64,000 bases of DNA from JANXSF01 sp043745195 (GTDB lineage: Bacteria; Acidobacteriota; Terriglobia; Bryobacterales; Bryobacteraceae). The DNA lies in the NCBI GenBank assembly GCA_043745195.1, contig JAYTTF010000045.1, positions 62,001 through 126,000 on the forward strand, read 5' to 3'. The translations under genes were made by a program, and so were the position numbers. Below the pieces are notes generated by a model. It did not search any database. It was not told the origin of the DNA and worked only from the letters and a program-made list of their open reading frames with translations. Shown here piece after piece: positions 35,198 through 43,904 of this stretch (positions are counted from its first letter, which is position 1; every line of letters starts with the position of its first letter).

Positions 35198-36262
35198 ATG
35201 CCACAACCTGAATCCGCCGGACGTCGTAATTTCATAACCGCTTCCAGTCTGTTGCTCGCCTCTTCATCAGTCGAAGGGTCCAGCGCTCGTAGACTCACTG
35301 AAAAGGAAAAGCTTGGACGACTTGCCTCCAACACTTGGCCCATCCGGCCGTTGTTCAAATCGCGCAGCACCAGGCCCAACCCGCAGGCCGACGAGATGAA
35401 GAAGAAGTACGGCACGCTGACGATGCTGGATTTTCCGCAATTCACCAAGGACACTTTTCCTGGCGTTTATCACATGGACCTGTTCTCTGGTCTGTTCGGC
35501 GACACTACCGACGATTCCATGTACGCGAAAACAGAGATGACTTTCAACGGCACCACGCGCGCGGTGTTCGAGTTCGACCCATCGCAGACTAGTGCCAAAA
35601 GGTGGCTGGAAAAACTCAACGCCAAGATGGCTGCAACCGGCACCAAGTGCCACCACATTTCCAACAACGCGCCGCGTGACATCTGCGATCCCGACCCTGC
35701 GAAACGGCGTGCTGGAATCGAAGTGGCGAAGAAATGGCTGGACGGCGCGGCCATGATCGGGGCCAAGACTATGCGCGTGAACAGCGGCGGACCTCGCATA
35801 TCGCCGAGTGCTGTTGTGACCACTGACTATCCGAAGAACGATGAGTTAGCACGTTCGCTGGACCTTTGCATTGAGTCCTTCAAGGAAATGGCTGAACATG
35901 GCGGCAAGGTGGGAGTGAGGGTGACGCTGGAAAATCATTGGGGATTGACGGCGGACCCGATGAACATCCGCATTATTGTTGATGAGGTGAACAGCCCCTT
36001 CTGCGAAGCATCGCCGGACTTCGGCAATTGGGAGCACGAATACTGGCACTATCACGGCCTGGCTGCATTGGCACCATACGCCCACAGCACCGTGCATGCC
36101 AAGTATTGGAATCGTTGGAAGGATAACGACATTGGCCGCAGCGTGAGGATCATGACCGATGCCAAGTTTATGGGCATCTTCGCGCTGGAGTATGAAGACG
36201 GCCCGTGGGATGGTGTGGAAGGGGCCAAGTATCTTTACAAAGAAGTGTTGGCTGCACTTTAG
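35198..36262 (+). CDS. Exported TIM-barrel sugar isomerase/epimerase-like protein
   Basis: About 354 residues of the xylose-isomerase-like TIM-barrel superfamily (AP endonuclease 2 fold). I prefer ATG 35198 (MPQPESAGRRNFITASSLLL), which gives a compact twin-arginine signal; ATG 35177 is an alternative. Metal-site-like segments include KCHHISNNAPRDIC, MRVNSGGPRISP, VTLENHWGLTADP (Glu), SPDFGNWE (Asp) and TVHAKYW (His-x-Lys), with FALEYEDGP at the end. Substrate unknown. Export of a sugar isomerase is uncommon outside Acidobacteria and Planctomycetes. It precedes a small GNAT gene by 20 bases. Confidence 0.8.
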   Translation: MPQPESAGRRNFITASSLLLASSSVEGSSARRLTEKEKLGRLASNTWPIRPLFKSRSTRPNPQADEMKKKYGTLTMLDFPQFTKDTFPGVYHMDLFSGLFGDTTDDSMYAKTEMTFNGTTRAVFEFDPSQTSAKRWLEKLNAKMAATGTKCHHISNNAPRDICDPDPAKRRAGIEVAKKWLDGAAMIGAKTMRVNSGGPRISPSAVVTTDYPKNDELARSLDLCIESFKEMAEHGGKVGVRVTLENHWGLTADPMNIRIIVDEVNSPFCEASPDFGNWEHEYWHYHGLAALAPYAHSTVHAKYWNRWKDNDIGRSVRIMTDAKFMGIFALEYEDGPWDGVEGAKYLYKEVLAAL

Positions 36263-36282
36263 ATTAGACGCGCTTTAGACAG

Positions 36283-36789
36283 ATGATACTTAGGGCTACT
36301 CCACAACTGATATCTGATTGGCTTCCGCAATTGGTGGAACTGCTGGAGGATTCCGTTCTGAGCGGTGCTTCGGTGGGATTTCTTCTTCCGCTTGGCGCTG
36401 GGGAAATCGCCGCATATTGGGATGGCGTGCTTCACGATTTTGAGCATCGGATTGTTCTGCTTGCAATCGAAGATGGTCAACTGCAAGGGTCTGTGCAATT
36501 GGAACTGGCTCGAAAGGCGAACGGCAGACATCGAGCTGAGGTGCAAAAACTGCTGGTTCATAGCCGGGTCAGGAGACAGCGTTTGGGTCGTCGGCTAATG
36601 GCTGCTGCTGAGCAGGAAGCGCTGGCGGCGGGGCGGACGCTGCTGATTTTGGACACGCGTGTTGGTGATCCCGCAAGCAAACTTTACGAATCGATGAATT
36701 ACCTTTTTGCAGGGGCAATTCCTGGCTACGTGTTGTTGGACGATGGCCGGTTTGCGGGCACTGCAATTTTCTACAAGAATCTGCCTTGA
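36283..36789 (+). CDS. GNAT-family N-acetyltransferase
   Basis: 168-residue cytoplasmic GNAT protein. The acetyl-CoA loop appears as VQKLLVHSRVRRQRLGRRLMAAAEQEA (R-x-x-R-x-G-R pattern) near 92-118. LLILDTRVGDPASKLYESMNYLFAGAIPGYVL follows the fold to the end. It likely acetylates a small amine, antibiotic or protein N-terminus, but the substrate cannot be read from sequence. It follows the exported isomerase-like gene by 20 bases and may share its transcript. Confidence 0.85.
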   Translation: MILRATPQLISDWLPQLVELLEDSVLSGASVGFLLPLGAGEIAAYWDGVLHDFEHRIVLLAIEDGQLQGSVQLELARKANGRHRAEVQKLLVHSRVRRQRLGRRLMAAAEQEALAAGRTLLILDTRVGDPASKLYESMNYLFAGAIPGYVLLDDGRFAGTAIFYKNLP

Positions 36790-36872
36790 TTTGGTTGCGT
36801 CCTACAGCAGCAATGCGGGATAGTTGAAAAGGAACCTTTAGTTCCACTTTCCATGGGCGCTGGACACATACG

Positions 36873-38120
36873 ATGGCGGACAACATACTGTTCTTCACAG
36901 AACTGTTGGGGCTTAAGGTCTATGACCTTAAAGGCCGCCGCTTGGGCACAATCCGTGACGCCGCGCTTGTTCCGCTAGTTGATGCTATCCGCGTTGACCG
37001 CTATCTTTTAGGCGGCGGCTGGGCATGGCTGACAATTCGCTACGATCAAATTCAATCCATCAGTTTAGACGGCATTTATTTGCAGGATGAGCAACTGGTT
37101 CCGTACCATGGCGACGATTACATGCTGCGCTTGGGGCGTGACCTTTTAGATCAACAGATCATCGACGTGCATGGCCGCAAAGTGGTTCGGGTAACGGACA
37201 TTACTTTTGAAACAGTGCAGGTGGAAGGGCGCGATGAACTGCGAATGCTGGAAGTGGACGTGGGTTTGCGAAGCATTTTCCGCCGCATTGTGCAGGGCGT
37301 AATTCCGCCGAGATGGACGCGCAAGGCGATGGCGAGCATTCCACCCAATTCCATTCGCTGGGAGTTCTGCAACATTGTAGAAGCCGATCCTCAGCGTAGG
37401 CTTCGGCTGAACATTACTCACAACATGCTGGAGACGATGCATCCGGCCGATTTGGCGGACATTGTGGAGGAGTTGAGCCCGGAAGATCGGGAAGCAATTT
37501 TTGAAACGCTGAACAGCGAAGTTGCGGCGGAGGCGCTAAGCGAAGTTTCCCCGGAGATTCAGGCCAGCATTATTGAATCGCTGGAAACTGAAAAAGCGGC
37601 TGAAATTATTGAAGAAATGTCGCCTGACGACGCTGCGGATATTTTGGCCGAACTGGAAAAAGAAACCAGCGACGAAATTCTTGAGGAGATGCATTCCGAC
37701 GCGCAGGAGAAACAGGAAGTCCGCGAACTGCTTGAATTTTCCGATGACCGCGCGGGAGGCATGATGAGCACGGAATTTGTAGCGTTGTCCCACAAAGCCA
37801 CTGTTGCCGATGCTGTAATCGCCATGCGTGAGAACGAAGAATTGATTGAATCCCTGCATACGCTGTTCCTGATTGATGGCGAGGATAAGTTAGTGGGTAC
37901 CGTCCCCGTTGGCCGCCTGTTTACCGCCGCAGAAGGGGCACTTTTGGAAACTCTAAAATCCGACGGACTTATCAAAGTTGACGTAGGCGTGCATCAGGAT
38001 AAAGTTACGGAGATGTTTGACAAGTACAGCCTGCTGGCACTGCCTGTGGTGGATGCGAAGGGCCAATTGGCGGGCGTGATTACGGCTGACGATATTATAA
38101 GCGTCCTGAGGAATAGTTAG
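36873..38120 (+). CDS. MgtE-type cytosolic sensor (PRC barrels, MgtE_N, CBS) without channel
   Basis: 415 residues and entirely soluble. Residues about 1-150 look like two PRC-barrel-type units (LLGLKVYDLKGRRLGTIRDAAL and LLDQQIIDVHGRKVVRVTDI). Residues about 185-290 are an MgtE N-terminal superhelix (HPADLADIVEELSPEDREAIFETL, EEMSPDDAADILAELE). Residues about 295-415 are a CBS pair (MMSTEFVALSHKATVADAV, LPVVDAKGQLAGVITADDIISVL). In MgtE these parts sense Mg2+ and gate the channel, but the MgtE membrane domain is missing. The stop overlaps by one base the start of the Nramp-like gene, so this protein is probably its regulatory subunit (inference). Confidence 0.88.
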   Translation: MADNILFFTELLGLKVYDLKGRRLGTIRDAALVPLVDAIRVDRYLLGGGWAWLTIRYDQIQSISLDGIYLQDEQLVPYHGDDYMLRLGRDLLDQQIIDVHGRKVVRVTDITFETVQVEGRDELRMLEVDVGLRSIFRRIVQGVIPPRWTRKAMASIPPNSIRWEFCNIVEADPQRRLRLNITHNMLETMHPADLADIVEELSPEDREAIFETLNSEVAAEALSEVSPEIQASIIESLETEKAAEIIEEMSPDDAADILAELEKETSDEILEEMHSDAQEKQEVRELLEFSDDRAGGMMSTEFVALSHKATVADAVIAMRENEELIESLHTLFLIDGEDKLVGTVPVGRLFTAAEGALLETLKSDGLIKVDVGVHQDKVTEMFDKYSLLALPVVDAKGQLAGVITADDIISVLRNS

Positions 38121-39373
38121 TGTTCAAGAAGTTTAAGTATCATATTGCGGTATTTTTCTCCGTTATAGGCCCGGGTTTTATTACAGCCGTTGTGGACAAC
38201 GATGCGGGTGGTATTTTGACTTACTCGCAGGCAGGAGCCAAGTATGGGTACTTGCCATTGTGGACGCTGATTCCCATTACGCTGTTGTTGATTGTTGCTC
38301 AGGAAATGTCGTCCCGCATGGGCGCGGTAACTGGTAAAGGCCTTTCCGATTTGATCCGGGAAGAGTTCGGATTGCGTACAACATTCTTCATGATGGCCGC
38401 GTTGGTTGTGGTGAATCTGATGAATGTGATGGCCAATTTCGCCGGTGTTGCCAGTGCCTTGGAGCTGTTCAATATCAGTAGATATATTTCCGTCCCGATT
38501 GGGGCATTGTTTGTTTGGCTGCTGATCGTGAAGGGTACTTACGCCAACGTAGAAAAGATCTTCTTATTCGCAACGGTGGTCTATATCTGCTATATCGCCT
38601 CGGGAATTCTGGTGGGGCCGGATTGGAAAGAAGCGGCGCTGTATAGTGTGAAACCGGTGTTGATGCTGGACCCGGATTACATCACCATTTTGATTGCGAT
38701 GGTGGGCACCTCGGTTGCTCCGTGGATGCAGTTTTATCTACAGGCGGCGATTGTGGAAAAGGGGATCACGCCCAAGGAATATGCGGAATCGCGGATTGAA
38801 GTAATTGTTGGTTGCGTGGTGATGTCGGTAATTGCATTTTTCATTATTGTGGCGTGTGCTGGTGCTATTTGGAGCGTTGCGCCGCGGGATATCAAAGATG
38901 CCACCGACGCGGCGTTGGCGTTGAAACCATTTGGACCTTATGCTTATTTGATGTTCTGCGCAGGCCTGTTGAACGCGTCACTATTTGCAGCCTGCATCCA
39001 GCCGCTATCCACTGCCTATACGGTCTGCGAAGGGCTGGGGTTTGAAAGCGGTGTAAATAAGAAGTGGCATGAAGCGCCGATTTTCTATTGGCTATTTACG
39101 CTGCTGATTTTGATTGGTGCGGGTGTGGTTCTGGTTCCGAATTTCCCGCTCATCAAAATGATTTTGTTCAGCCAGGTTGTGAATGGTTTGTTGTTGCCAT
39201 TCGTTCTTGTGTACATGATATTGCTGGTGAACAAGAAGCAGATTATGCACGAATGGGTGGCTTCGCGTGCCTATAATGTGGTGGCGTGGACGGCAGTCAC
39301 GGTGATGATCCTGTTGACTGTAGCATTGGTGGGGATCAGCGTGCAGCAGTTGCTGGGGCATCAAGGCACGTAA
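38120..39373 (+). CDS. Nramp-like divalent metal transporter, non-canonical motifs
   Basis: 417 residues with about eleven helices, SLC11/Nramp fold. The first helix reads GPGFITAVVDNDAGG at residues 17-31, where classical Mn/Fe transporters have DPGN. In helix six GTSVAPWMQ at about 196-204 has Ala where the soft-metal-coordinating Met of the MPH motif normally sits. Loss of that Met is a hallmark of the Nramp-related magnesium transporters. GTG start, one-base overlap with the MgtE-type sensor gene (TAGTG). I infer transport of Mg2+ or Mn2+ under control of that sensor. Confidence 0.88.
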   Translation: MFKKFKYHIAVFFSVIGPGFITAVVDNDAGGILTYSQAGAKYGYLPLWTLIPITLLLIVAQEMSSRMGAVTGKGLSDLIREEFGLRTTFFMMAALVVVNLMNVMANFAGVASALELFNISRYISVPIGALFVWLLIVKGTYANVEKIFLFATVVYICYIASGILVGPDWKEAALYSVKPVLMLDPDYITILIAMVGTSVAPWMQFYLQAAIVEKGITPKEYAESRIEVIVGCVVMSVIAFFIIVACAGAIWSVAPRDIKDATDAALALKPFGPYAYLMFCAGLLNASLFAACIQPLSTAYTVCEGLGFESGVNKKWHEAPIFYWLFTLLILIGAGVVLVPNFPLIKMILFSQVVNGLLLPFVLVYMILLVNKKQIMHEWVASRAYNVVAWTAVTVMILLTVALVGISVQQLLGHQGT

Positions 39374-39402
39374 TTTCTCCCCCTGTGATGTGGCGAAGCA
39401 TG

Positions 39403-39408
39403 TATAAT
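39403..39408 (+). promoter_or_regulatory. TATAAT -10 box, putative leaderless promoter
   Basis: Perfect TATAAT ending seven bases before ATG 39416, with cgcgtcc between and no Shine-Dalgarno sequence. No convincing -35 is visible. Confidence 0.42.
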
Positions 39409-39415
39409 CGCGTCC

Positions 39416-40657
39416 ATGGATCGTCGTCAATTCCTTTCCCTGGCTCCGGCAGCTACGCTTGCTGCATTTGAAGCCCCTGCACTTGCCTTCCAACAAGAAA
39501 AGAGTAAATTGAAAATCACCGGAATTCGCCTGGTGAAAGTGAAGGCGCGTAAGCCGGCGCCAAATTACACACCTGCTGCAGGTTCGTGGTCCACGGGGGG
39601 AGTGGAGGTGGCGAACCCCATGTCCATCTACGCGGAATATAAACCGATGCGCAGCCTCTTCATGGCTGATGGAGTGCCGTCGTTTGTAGTGGAAGTAACC
39701 ACCGACAAAGGCATCACAGGATATGGCGGCGGCGGCCCTGGTGGTGGGCCAGTTGTTGAAGGTCATTTGAACAAGCTTATGATGGGGCGCGATCCTTTTG
39801 ATCTGGAGCGGAACTGGGATATTATGTGGCGCTCCACCATGAGCTATGGCCGCATGGGTGTGACGATGAACGCCATCAGTGGTGTGGATTTAGCGCTGTG
39901 GGATATTGTTGGCAAAGCGCTGAATCTTCCCGTTTATAAATTGCTGGGCGGAGAAACCAAGCCTCGCATTCCCGCTTACTGCACTGGCAATGATGTTGAA
40001 CAGCATTTGCAATTCGGCTTCAAGCGGATGAAGTTGGCTATCCCACACGGCCCTGCCGACGGGCGGGAAGGGATGAAGAAGAACTTGGATCTGGTGAAGC
40101 GTACTCGCGAAATCCTGGGGGCCGATGGGGAAATTATGCTGGATTGCTGGATGGCCTGGACTGAACGTTATACGCTGGAAATGGCTGAAATGTTCGTGCC
40201 CTATCGCGTGTATTGGATGGAAGAATGCCTCCCCCCACACGACTACGCTGGATTCGGGCGGTTGAATGCCGCTATCAAATCGACGCGCATTGTAACTGGC
40301 GAACATGAGTATGGGCGCTATGGGTTTCGTTACCTACTGGAACACAACTGCGCAGCTATTTGGCAACCGGACATTAATTGGTGCGGCGGCTTGACGGAGT
40401 TGCGGAAGATAGGGGCGCTAGCGGCAGCCTATGATATTCCGGTGATCCCTCATGGCGGCGGACGGTTCGATTCCGTGCATTGGATTTATGCCAATACAGG
40501 CTCACCATGGGCTGAACTTTTCATGCCTGCGCCTGGAGGGCCGAAGGAAGTGTATTCCATGTATGAGGAAGAATACAGCATCTCTCGCGGTCCGGAGGGG
40601 ATTTATACAAAGCCAAGTGAACGGCCGGGATTAGGATGGGATATCGTGCTGGCATAG
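39416..40657 (+). CDS. Exported enolase-superfamily acid-sugar dehydratase (rhamnonate dehydratase-like)
   Basis: 413 residues. The N-terminus is a twin-arginine signal (DRRQFLSLAPAATLAAF). The catalytic barrel carries the metal ligands Asp in IMLDCWMAW, Glu in YWMEECLPP and Glu in VTGEHEYGRYGFR, then QPDINWCGGLTELRKIGALA and the catalytic His in VIPHGGG. These segments closely resemble L-rhamnonate dehydratase, which dehydrates aldonic acids to 2-keto-3-deoxy acids. The exported location is unusual for that reaction. The small His-rich gene follows 29 bases downstream. Confidence 0.87.
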   Translation: MDRRQFLSLAPAATLAAFEAPALAFQQEKSKLKITGIRLVKVKARKPAPNYTPAAGSWSTGGVEVANPMSIYAEYKPMRSLFMADGVPSFVVEVTTDKGITGYGGGGPGGGPVVEGHLNKLMMGRDPFDLERNWDIMWRSTMSYGRMGVTMNAISGVDLALWDIVGKALNLPVYKLLGGETKPRIPAYCTGNDVEQHLQFGFKRMKLAIPHGPADGREGMKKNLDLVKRTREILGADGEIMLDCWMAWTERYTLEMAEMFVPYRVYWMEECLPPHDYAGFGRLNAAIKSTRIVTGEHEYGRYGFRYLLEHNCAAIWQPDINWCGGLTELRKIGALAAAYDIPVIPHGGGRFDSVHWIYANTGSPWAELFMPAPGGPKEVYSMYEEEYSISRGPEGIYTKPSERPGLGWDIVLA

Positions 40658-40686
40658 TTTTTCTGCGAAAATTGGAAGAGTTAATT

Positions 40687-40911
40687 ATGAGCAGCCCAAC
40701 CGACCACAATCATGGACACAGTCACGCGCACGGTGACGATCATTCGCATGGAGGCCACGAGGAATCATCCGCCATGGAAAGCGGCATTCCATTGTTACTG
40801 CTGGTGGTTGTACTAGCGGCTGCGGCTATGTTTTATACATCCAGTAGTTTTCCAGCGGTCACCGGCGGAGCTCATGGCGCTGCAGCGGAACACGCCGAAC
40901 CCAAGCACTAA
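40687..40911 (+). CDS. His-rich single-span miniprotein
   Basis: 74 residues starting at ATG 40687, with an in-frame ATG 51 bases upstream considered less likely. The N-terminus has eight His in 28 residues (TDHNHGHSHAHGDDHSHGG), then acidic residues, one hydrophobic helix (IPLLLLVVVLAAAAMFY), and a short His-containing tail (GAAAEHAEPKH). This resembles the metal-binding tails of zinc or nickel transporters, but as a standalone miniprotein. It lies 29 bases after the dehydratase gene. Function unknown; metal binding is an inference. Confidence 0.65.
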   Translation: MSSPTDHNHGHSHAHGDDHSHGGHEESSAMESGIPLLLLVVVLAAAAMFYTSSSFPAVTGGAHGAAAEHAEPKH

Positions 40912-40912
40912 C

Positions 40913-42184
40913 TCAGACACTTAGTTTCCAGGGTTTCCGGTAGCGGCGCGTCAATAAATGCGCGGCCTTAGTTGGTCCTTGAATGCGTTCCTTGCTATCG
41001 TCCCAGCGAATGCGTTCTCCGGAACGGAACGCAACGTTGCCTAACAAGCCGCCCTTGGTCACTTTGAATCCATAATCAAAGTTGCAGGTGGTAGTTTTGC
41101 GGGATTTTATGGAATCCAGGAACTCTCGAATGTGTCCCGGCGAATCGGGAATACTTTGTGGTGGCCGCGTGAAAGTTTCTTCCTTCTTGCCGTTCACCCA
41201 TAGTTCATGATTTCGATAGTTGGTGACTAGTGTCCCCTCGGTACCTTCGAAAATCACGCTGCTTCCCATGTGTTCGTAGCCAGGCCGCCCTTTAGGATGC
41301 AGCGTCCAGGTAAGCACCAGTCCCGGGTATTCGTACAAGACTTCCAGGGTATCGGGGGTTTCGGCATTGTCATCGGTCAGCCAACGGCCACCAGCGGCAG
41401 AAATGGTTTTAGGGGCTTGTAGGTCCAGTGCCCAATAAGCAACGTCTGCATAGTGACACCAGAAATCGATGAACATGCCGCCAGAGTAATCCCAGAAATA
41501 TCGGAAGGTGAAGTGCGATCGATTTGGATTGTACGCTCGTTTCGGTGCTGGTCCTAACCAGAAATCGTAATCCAATTCTTTGGGCGGCGTTGTATCAGCA
41601 GGCCTGCCATGGTTCTTTTCATTGCTTGCCAATGAGCAATACACACGATTCACTTTGCCCAACATTCCCGATTTCACGATCTCCACAACGCGCCTGTAGT
41701 TGGGTAGATCGTTGTGAATGTGGTTGCCCATCTGGGTGACGCGCGAATATTTTTTGGCAGCATTGGCCATGGCACGGCCTTCGGCTATCGAATAGGCTAA
41801 CGGCTTTTCGCAAAACACGTCTTTACCTGCCTGGCAAGCCATCACAGCGGGCAATGCGTGCCAATGATCAGGGGTGGCCACCATTACAGCGTCCAGATCT
41901 TTACGCTCCAGAAGCTTACGGAAATCGCGGTACGTTTCTGGTTTTTGACCCTTCGCCTCAACAATGGAAACGGCCTTGTCCAGGTGCGTCTGATCCAAAT
42001 CGCAGAGTGCCACAGCGGTAACGTCTTCGTGTTTCAGGAAACCATTCAGGCGGCCGGTACCCATGCCTCCAAGCCCGATGAAGCCAACACGAATACGATC
42101 GCTTGGTGCAGGTCCAGCCAGTGACCGGTATTGAACAGCGGTAAGACCCAATGTCTTGAGAACGGTTCGGCGTGAAGGGTACAT
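40913..42184 (-). CDS. Exported Gfo/Idh/MocA oxidoreductase (second copy)
   Basis: 423 residues with a twin-arginine signal (PSRRTVLKTLGLTAV). The Rossmann motif VGFIGLGGMGTGRL is near 33-46, and EKPLAYSI is the family EKP motif. GDNHIH-type and FRYFWDYSGGMFIDFWCHYADVAYW segments make up the substrate domain, with Asp and His residues. The end LLTRRYRKPWKLSV is typical of the acidobacterial/planctomycete group. A TATCAT box ends six bases before its ATG. Its stop lies one base from the end of the convergent miniprotein gene. Confidence 0.9.
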   Translation of the reverse strand: MYPSRRTVLKTLGLTAVQYRSLAGPAPSDRIRVGFIGLGGMGTGRLNGFLKHEDVTAVALCDLDQTHLDKAVSIVEAKGQKPETYRDFRKLLERKDLDAVMVATPDHWHALPAVMACQAGKDVFCEKPLAYSIAEGRAMANAAKKYSRVTQMGNHIHNDLPNYRRVVEIVKSGMLGKVNRVYCSLASNEKNHGRPADTTPPKELDYDFWLGPAPKRAYNPNRSHFTFRYFWDYSGGMFIDFWCHYADVAYWALDLQAPKTISAAGGRWLTDDNAETPDTLEVLYEYPGLVLTWTLHPKGRPGYEHMGSSVIFEGTEGTLVTNYRNHELWVNGKKEETFTRPPQSIPDSPGHIREFLDSIKSRKTTTCNFDYGFKVTKGGLLGNVAFRSGERIRWDDSKERIQGPTKAAHLLTRRYRKPWKLSV

Positions 42185-42190
42185 CTCTAA

Positions 42191-42196
42191 ATGATA
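42191..42196 (-). promoter_or_regulatory. TATCAT -10 box, putative leaderless promoter
   Basis: On the minus strand TATCAT ends six bases before the ATG at 42184. The six bases are TTAGAG, too close for a working Shine-Dalgarno sequence. Confidence 0.38.
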
Positions 42197-42243
42197 GACT
42201 GATCAATCCGGCTGTTGGAAGGACCGAATTTTGGGGAGGACGG

Positions 42244-43098
42244 ATGAACCAGGCACTCATCGATAGCTTAATAGTCAAAGCAACCGAAGTTGGATTGAAT
42301 CTGTTAAAGGGCATCGCCATTTGGGTGATTGGCCGTTGGCTGATCAAATTCGCTGTAGATATGATGGCCAAACAAATGGAGCATCGCAAGATTGATGCCA
42401 CCATAGTTGGCTACGCACGCAGCACTGTAAGTGCATCCATGAATATTGTGCTGGCAGTAGTTCTGCTGGGAGTATTTGGAATTGAGACAACATCGTTTGC
42501 AGCTTTCGTAGCTGGTGCGGGTTTGGCGATTGGCGCGGCCTGGGGCGGATTGCTTTCCAATCTTGCGGCCGGTGCCTTCCTGATTGTGCTGCGTCCCTTC
42601 AAAACTGGCGATACGATTAGCGCAGGCGGTGTTACCGGAACTGTTGTTGAAATCGGGCTGTTTGTCACAACATTTTTGACTCCGGATAACGTAATCACTT
42701 ACGTTGGGAATTCTAAGATTTTAGGTTCAACAGTGAAGAATTATTCGGCCAGCGATTCGCGCCGCGTTGAATTGGTGGGGAATCTGAAACGGGCGAAAGA
42801 TCTGGAAAAAACCATGGCCCAAGTTCGTGAGCGCCTATTACAGGTGCCCAATGTGCTTGCGGTTCCCGCGCCTGAAGTGAACGTTAGTTCCTTCGACGAA
42901 CATTGTTGCACTCTAGCAATTCGCCCTTACACACATAGCGACAACTTCTTCCAGGTGCAGTTCGACGCAACCAACGCCATGCGTGACTTGCTTGACGGAG
43001 CAGGTGCCCGTGGCCATGGTTGGCATCCAGACGGCGAAGAGGGTGAAGCAGCCGAAAGCGAGGAAGCCGAAGAGGCTGAAGAAGAAGAGGAAGAGTAG
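42244..43098 (+). CDS. mscS: Small-conductance mechanosensitive channel MscS
   Basis: 284 residues. Start ATG 42244 is preceded by GGGGAGGA, so the longer frame from 42172 is rejected. Three helices precede the pore helix, which has the Gly/Ala pattern FVAGAGLAIGAAWGGLLSNLAAGAFLIVLRPF. The cytoplasmic beta domain (FKTGDTISAGGVTGTVVEIGLF) and the vestibule follow. The last 22 residues are almost purely Glu/Ala/Ser, an acidic tail that MscS normally lacks. The channel releases solutes on hypo-osmotic shock. Confidence 0.92.
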   Translation: MNQALIDSLIVKATEVGLNLLKGIAIWVIGRWLIKFAVDMMAKQMEHRKIDATIVGYARSTVSASMNIVLAVVLLGVFGIETTSFAAFVAGAGLAIGAAWGGLLSNLAAGAFLIVLRPFKTGDTISAGGVTGTVVEIGLFVTTFLTPDNVITYVGNSKILGSTVKNYSASDSRRVELVGNLKRAKDLEKTMAQVRERLLQVPNVLAVPAPEVNVSSFDEHCCTLAIRPYTHSDNFFQVQFDATNAMRDLLDGAGARGHGWHPDGEEGEAAESEEAEEAEEEEEE

Positions 43099-43102
43099 GG
43101 CT

Positions 43103-43441
43103 TTAGAGCGCTATATCATCCCGATCTTCGTTTCGAATTCGGATGGCCGAACCAACATCGTAAATGAAGATTTTGCCGTCGCCGATTTTTCCGGTGCGGG
43201 CTGAATCAACAATCGCGCGGGTGACTTCTTCCAGTCGACCGTCGGGAATAATCATTTCCAGTTTCACCTTGGCGATGAGATCCACTTGATATTCCCTGCC
43301 ACGGTAAACTTCTTTGTGCCCTTTTTGCCGGCCATGCCCACGCACTTCGCTGATGGTCATGCCGTCTACTCCAATAGTCTTAAGAGCGTTCTTCACTTCT
43401 TCCAGTTTGAACGGCTGAATAATAGCCTCAATTTTCTTCAT
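43103..43441 (-). CDS. glnB: Nitrogen regulatory protein PII
   Basis: 112-residue trimeric signal protein of the GlnB/GlnK type. MKKIEAIIQPFKLEEVKNAL opens it. The T-loop GRQKGHKEVYRGREYQVD contains the uridylylatable Tyr in EVYRG. GDGKIFIYDVGSAIRIRNEDRDDIAL is the C-terminal signature, with Asp/Arg replacements relative to the enteric RTGERGEAAI ending. It senses ATP/ADP and 2-oxoglutarate. No amtB or glnA is next to it. It lies about 0.8 kb from the purine-nitrogen operon on the opposite strand. Confidence 0.93.
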   Translation of the reverse strand: MKKIEAIIQPFKLEEVKNALKTIGVDGMTISEVRGHGRQKGHKEVYRGREYQVDLIAKVKLEMIIPDGRLEEVTRAIVDSARTGKIGDGKIFIYDVGSAIRIRNEDRDDIAL

Positions 43442-43481
43442 TGCACTATTACGCTACACGATTTCAATGCCAATGGGAAGC

Positions 43482-43904
43482 TCAGTTGCGAAATGGGTCG
43501 ACGACTTTCAATGAACCAAAGCGTCTGTCGTGCTGTAGGTCCTCACTGTAAAGGATTTCGCAATTCGCTTCCAGGGCGGCGGCAATTATGAAGGAATCGT
43601 ACCAATTGATTTGATGCTGGGAATGGAGCCGCATTGCTGCACCAATCAGCGATTCTGAAGAATGAACCGAAATGAGCGGCCTCAGTACGCCGCGGAAATA
43701 ATCTTCAGCCTCGCCAGTGGACATGGGTTGAGCGAATTTTCTGAATGCTACATTGAAAAATTCCTGAACAACTTGATAGCTGATCAAACCAATGCCAGTG
43801 GTTAGCGCTTCACGCATTAATCCCTTAGCAATGTCGCCTTTTGTCCCCGAATCAAAACTGTAAACAACAATATTGGTATCCAGGAAATAGCGGACTTGGC
43901 TCAT
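43482..43904 (-). CDS. PIN-domain toxin (VapC-type)
   Basis: 140-residue PIN-domain ribonuclease. Acidic residues for Mg2+ are in FLDTNIVVY (Asp9), QEFFNVA (Glu), NWYDSFIIAAA (Asp) and YSEDLQ (Asp). VapC toxins cleave tRNA or rRNA. The start overlaps the upstream antitoxin stop by four bases, as in standard VapBC loci. Confidence 0.88.
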   Translation of the reverse strand: MSQVRYFLDTNIVVYSFDSGTKGDIAKGLMREALTTGIGLISYQVVQEFFNVAFRKFAQPMSTGEAEDYFRGVLRPLISVHSSESLIGAAMRLHSQHQINWYDSFIIAAALEANCEILYSEDLQHDRRFGSLKVVDPFRN

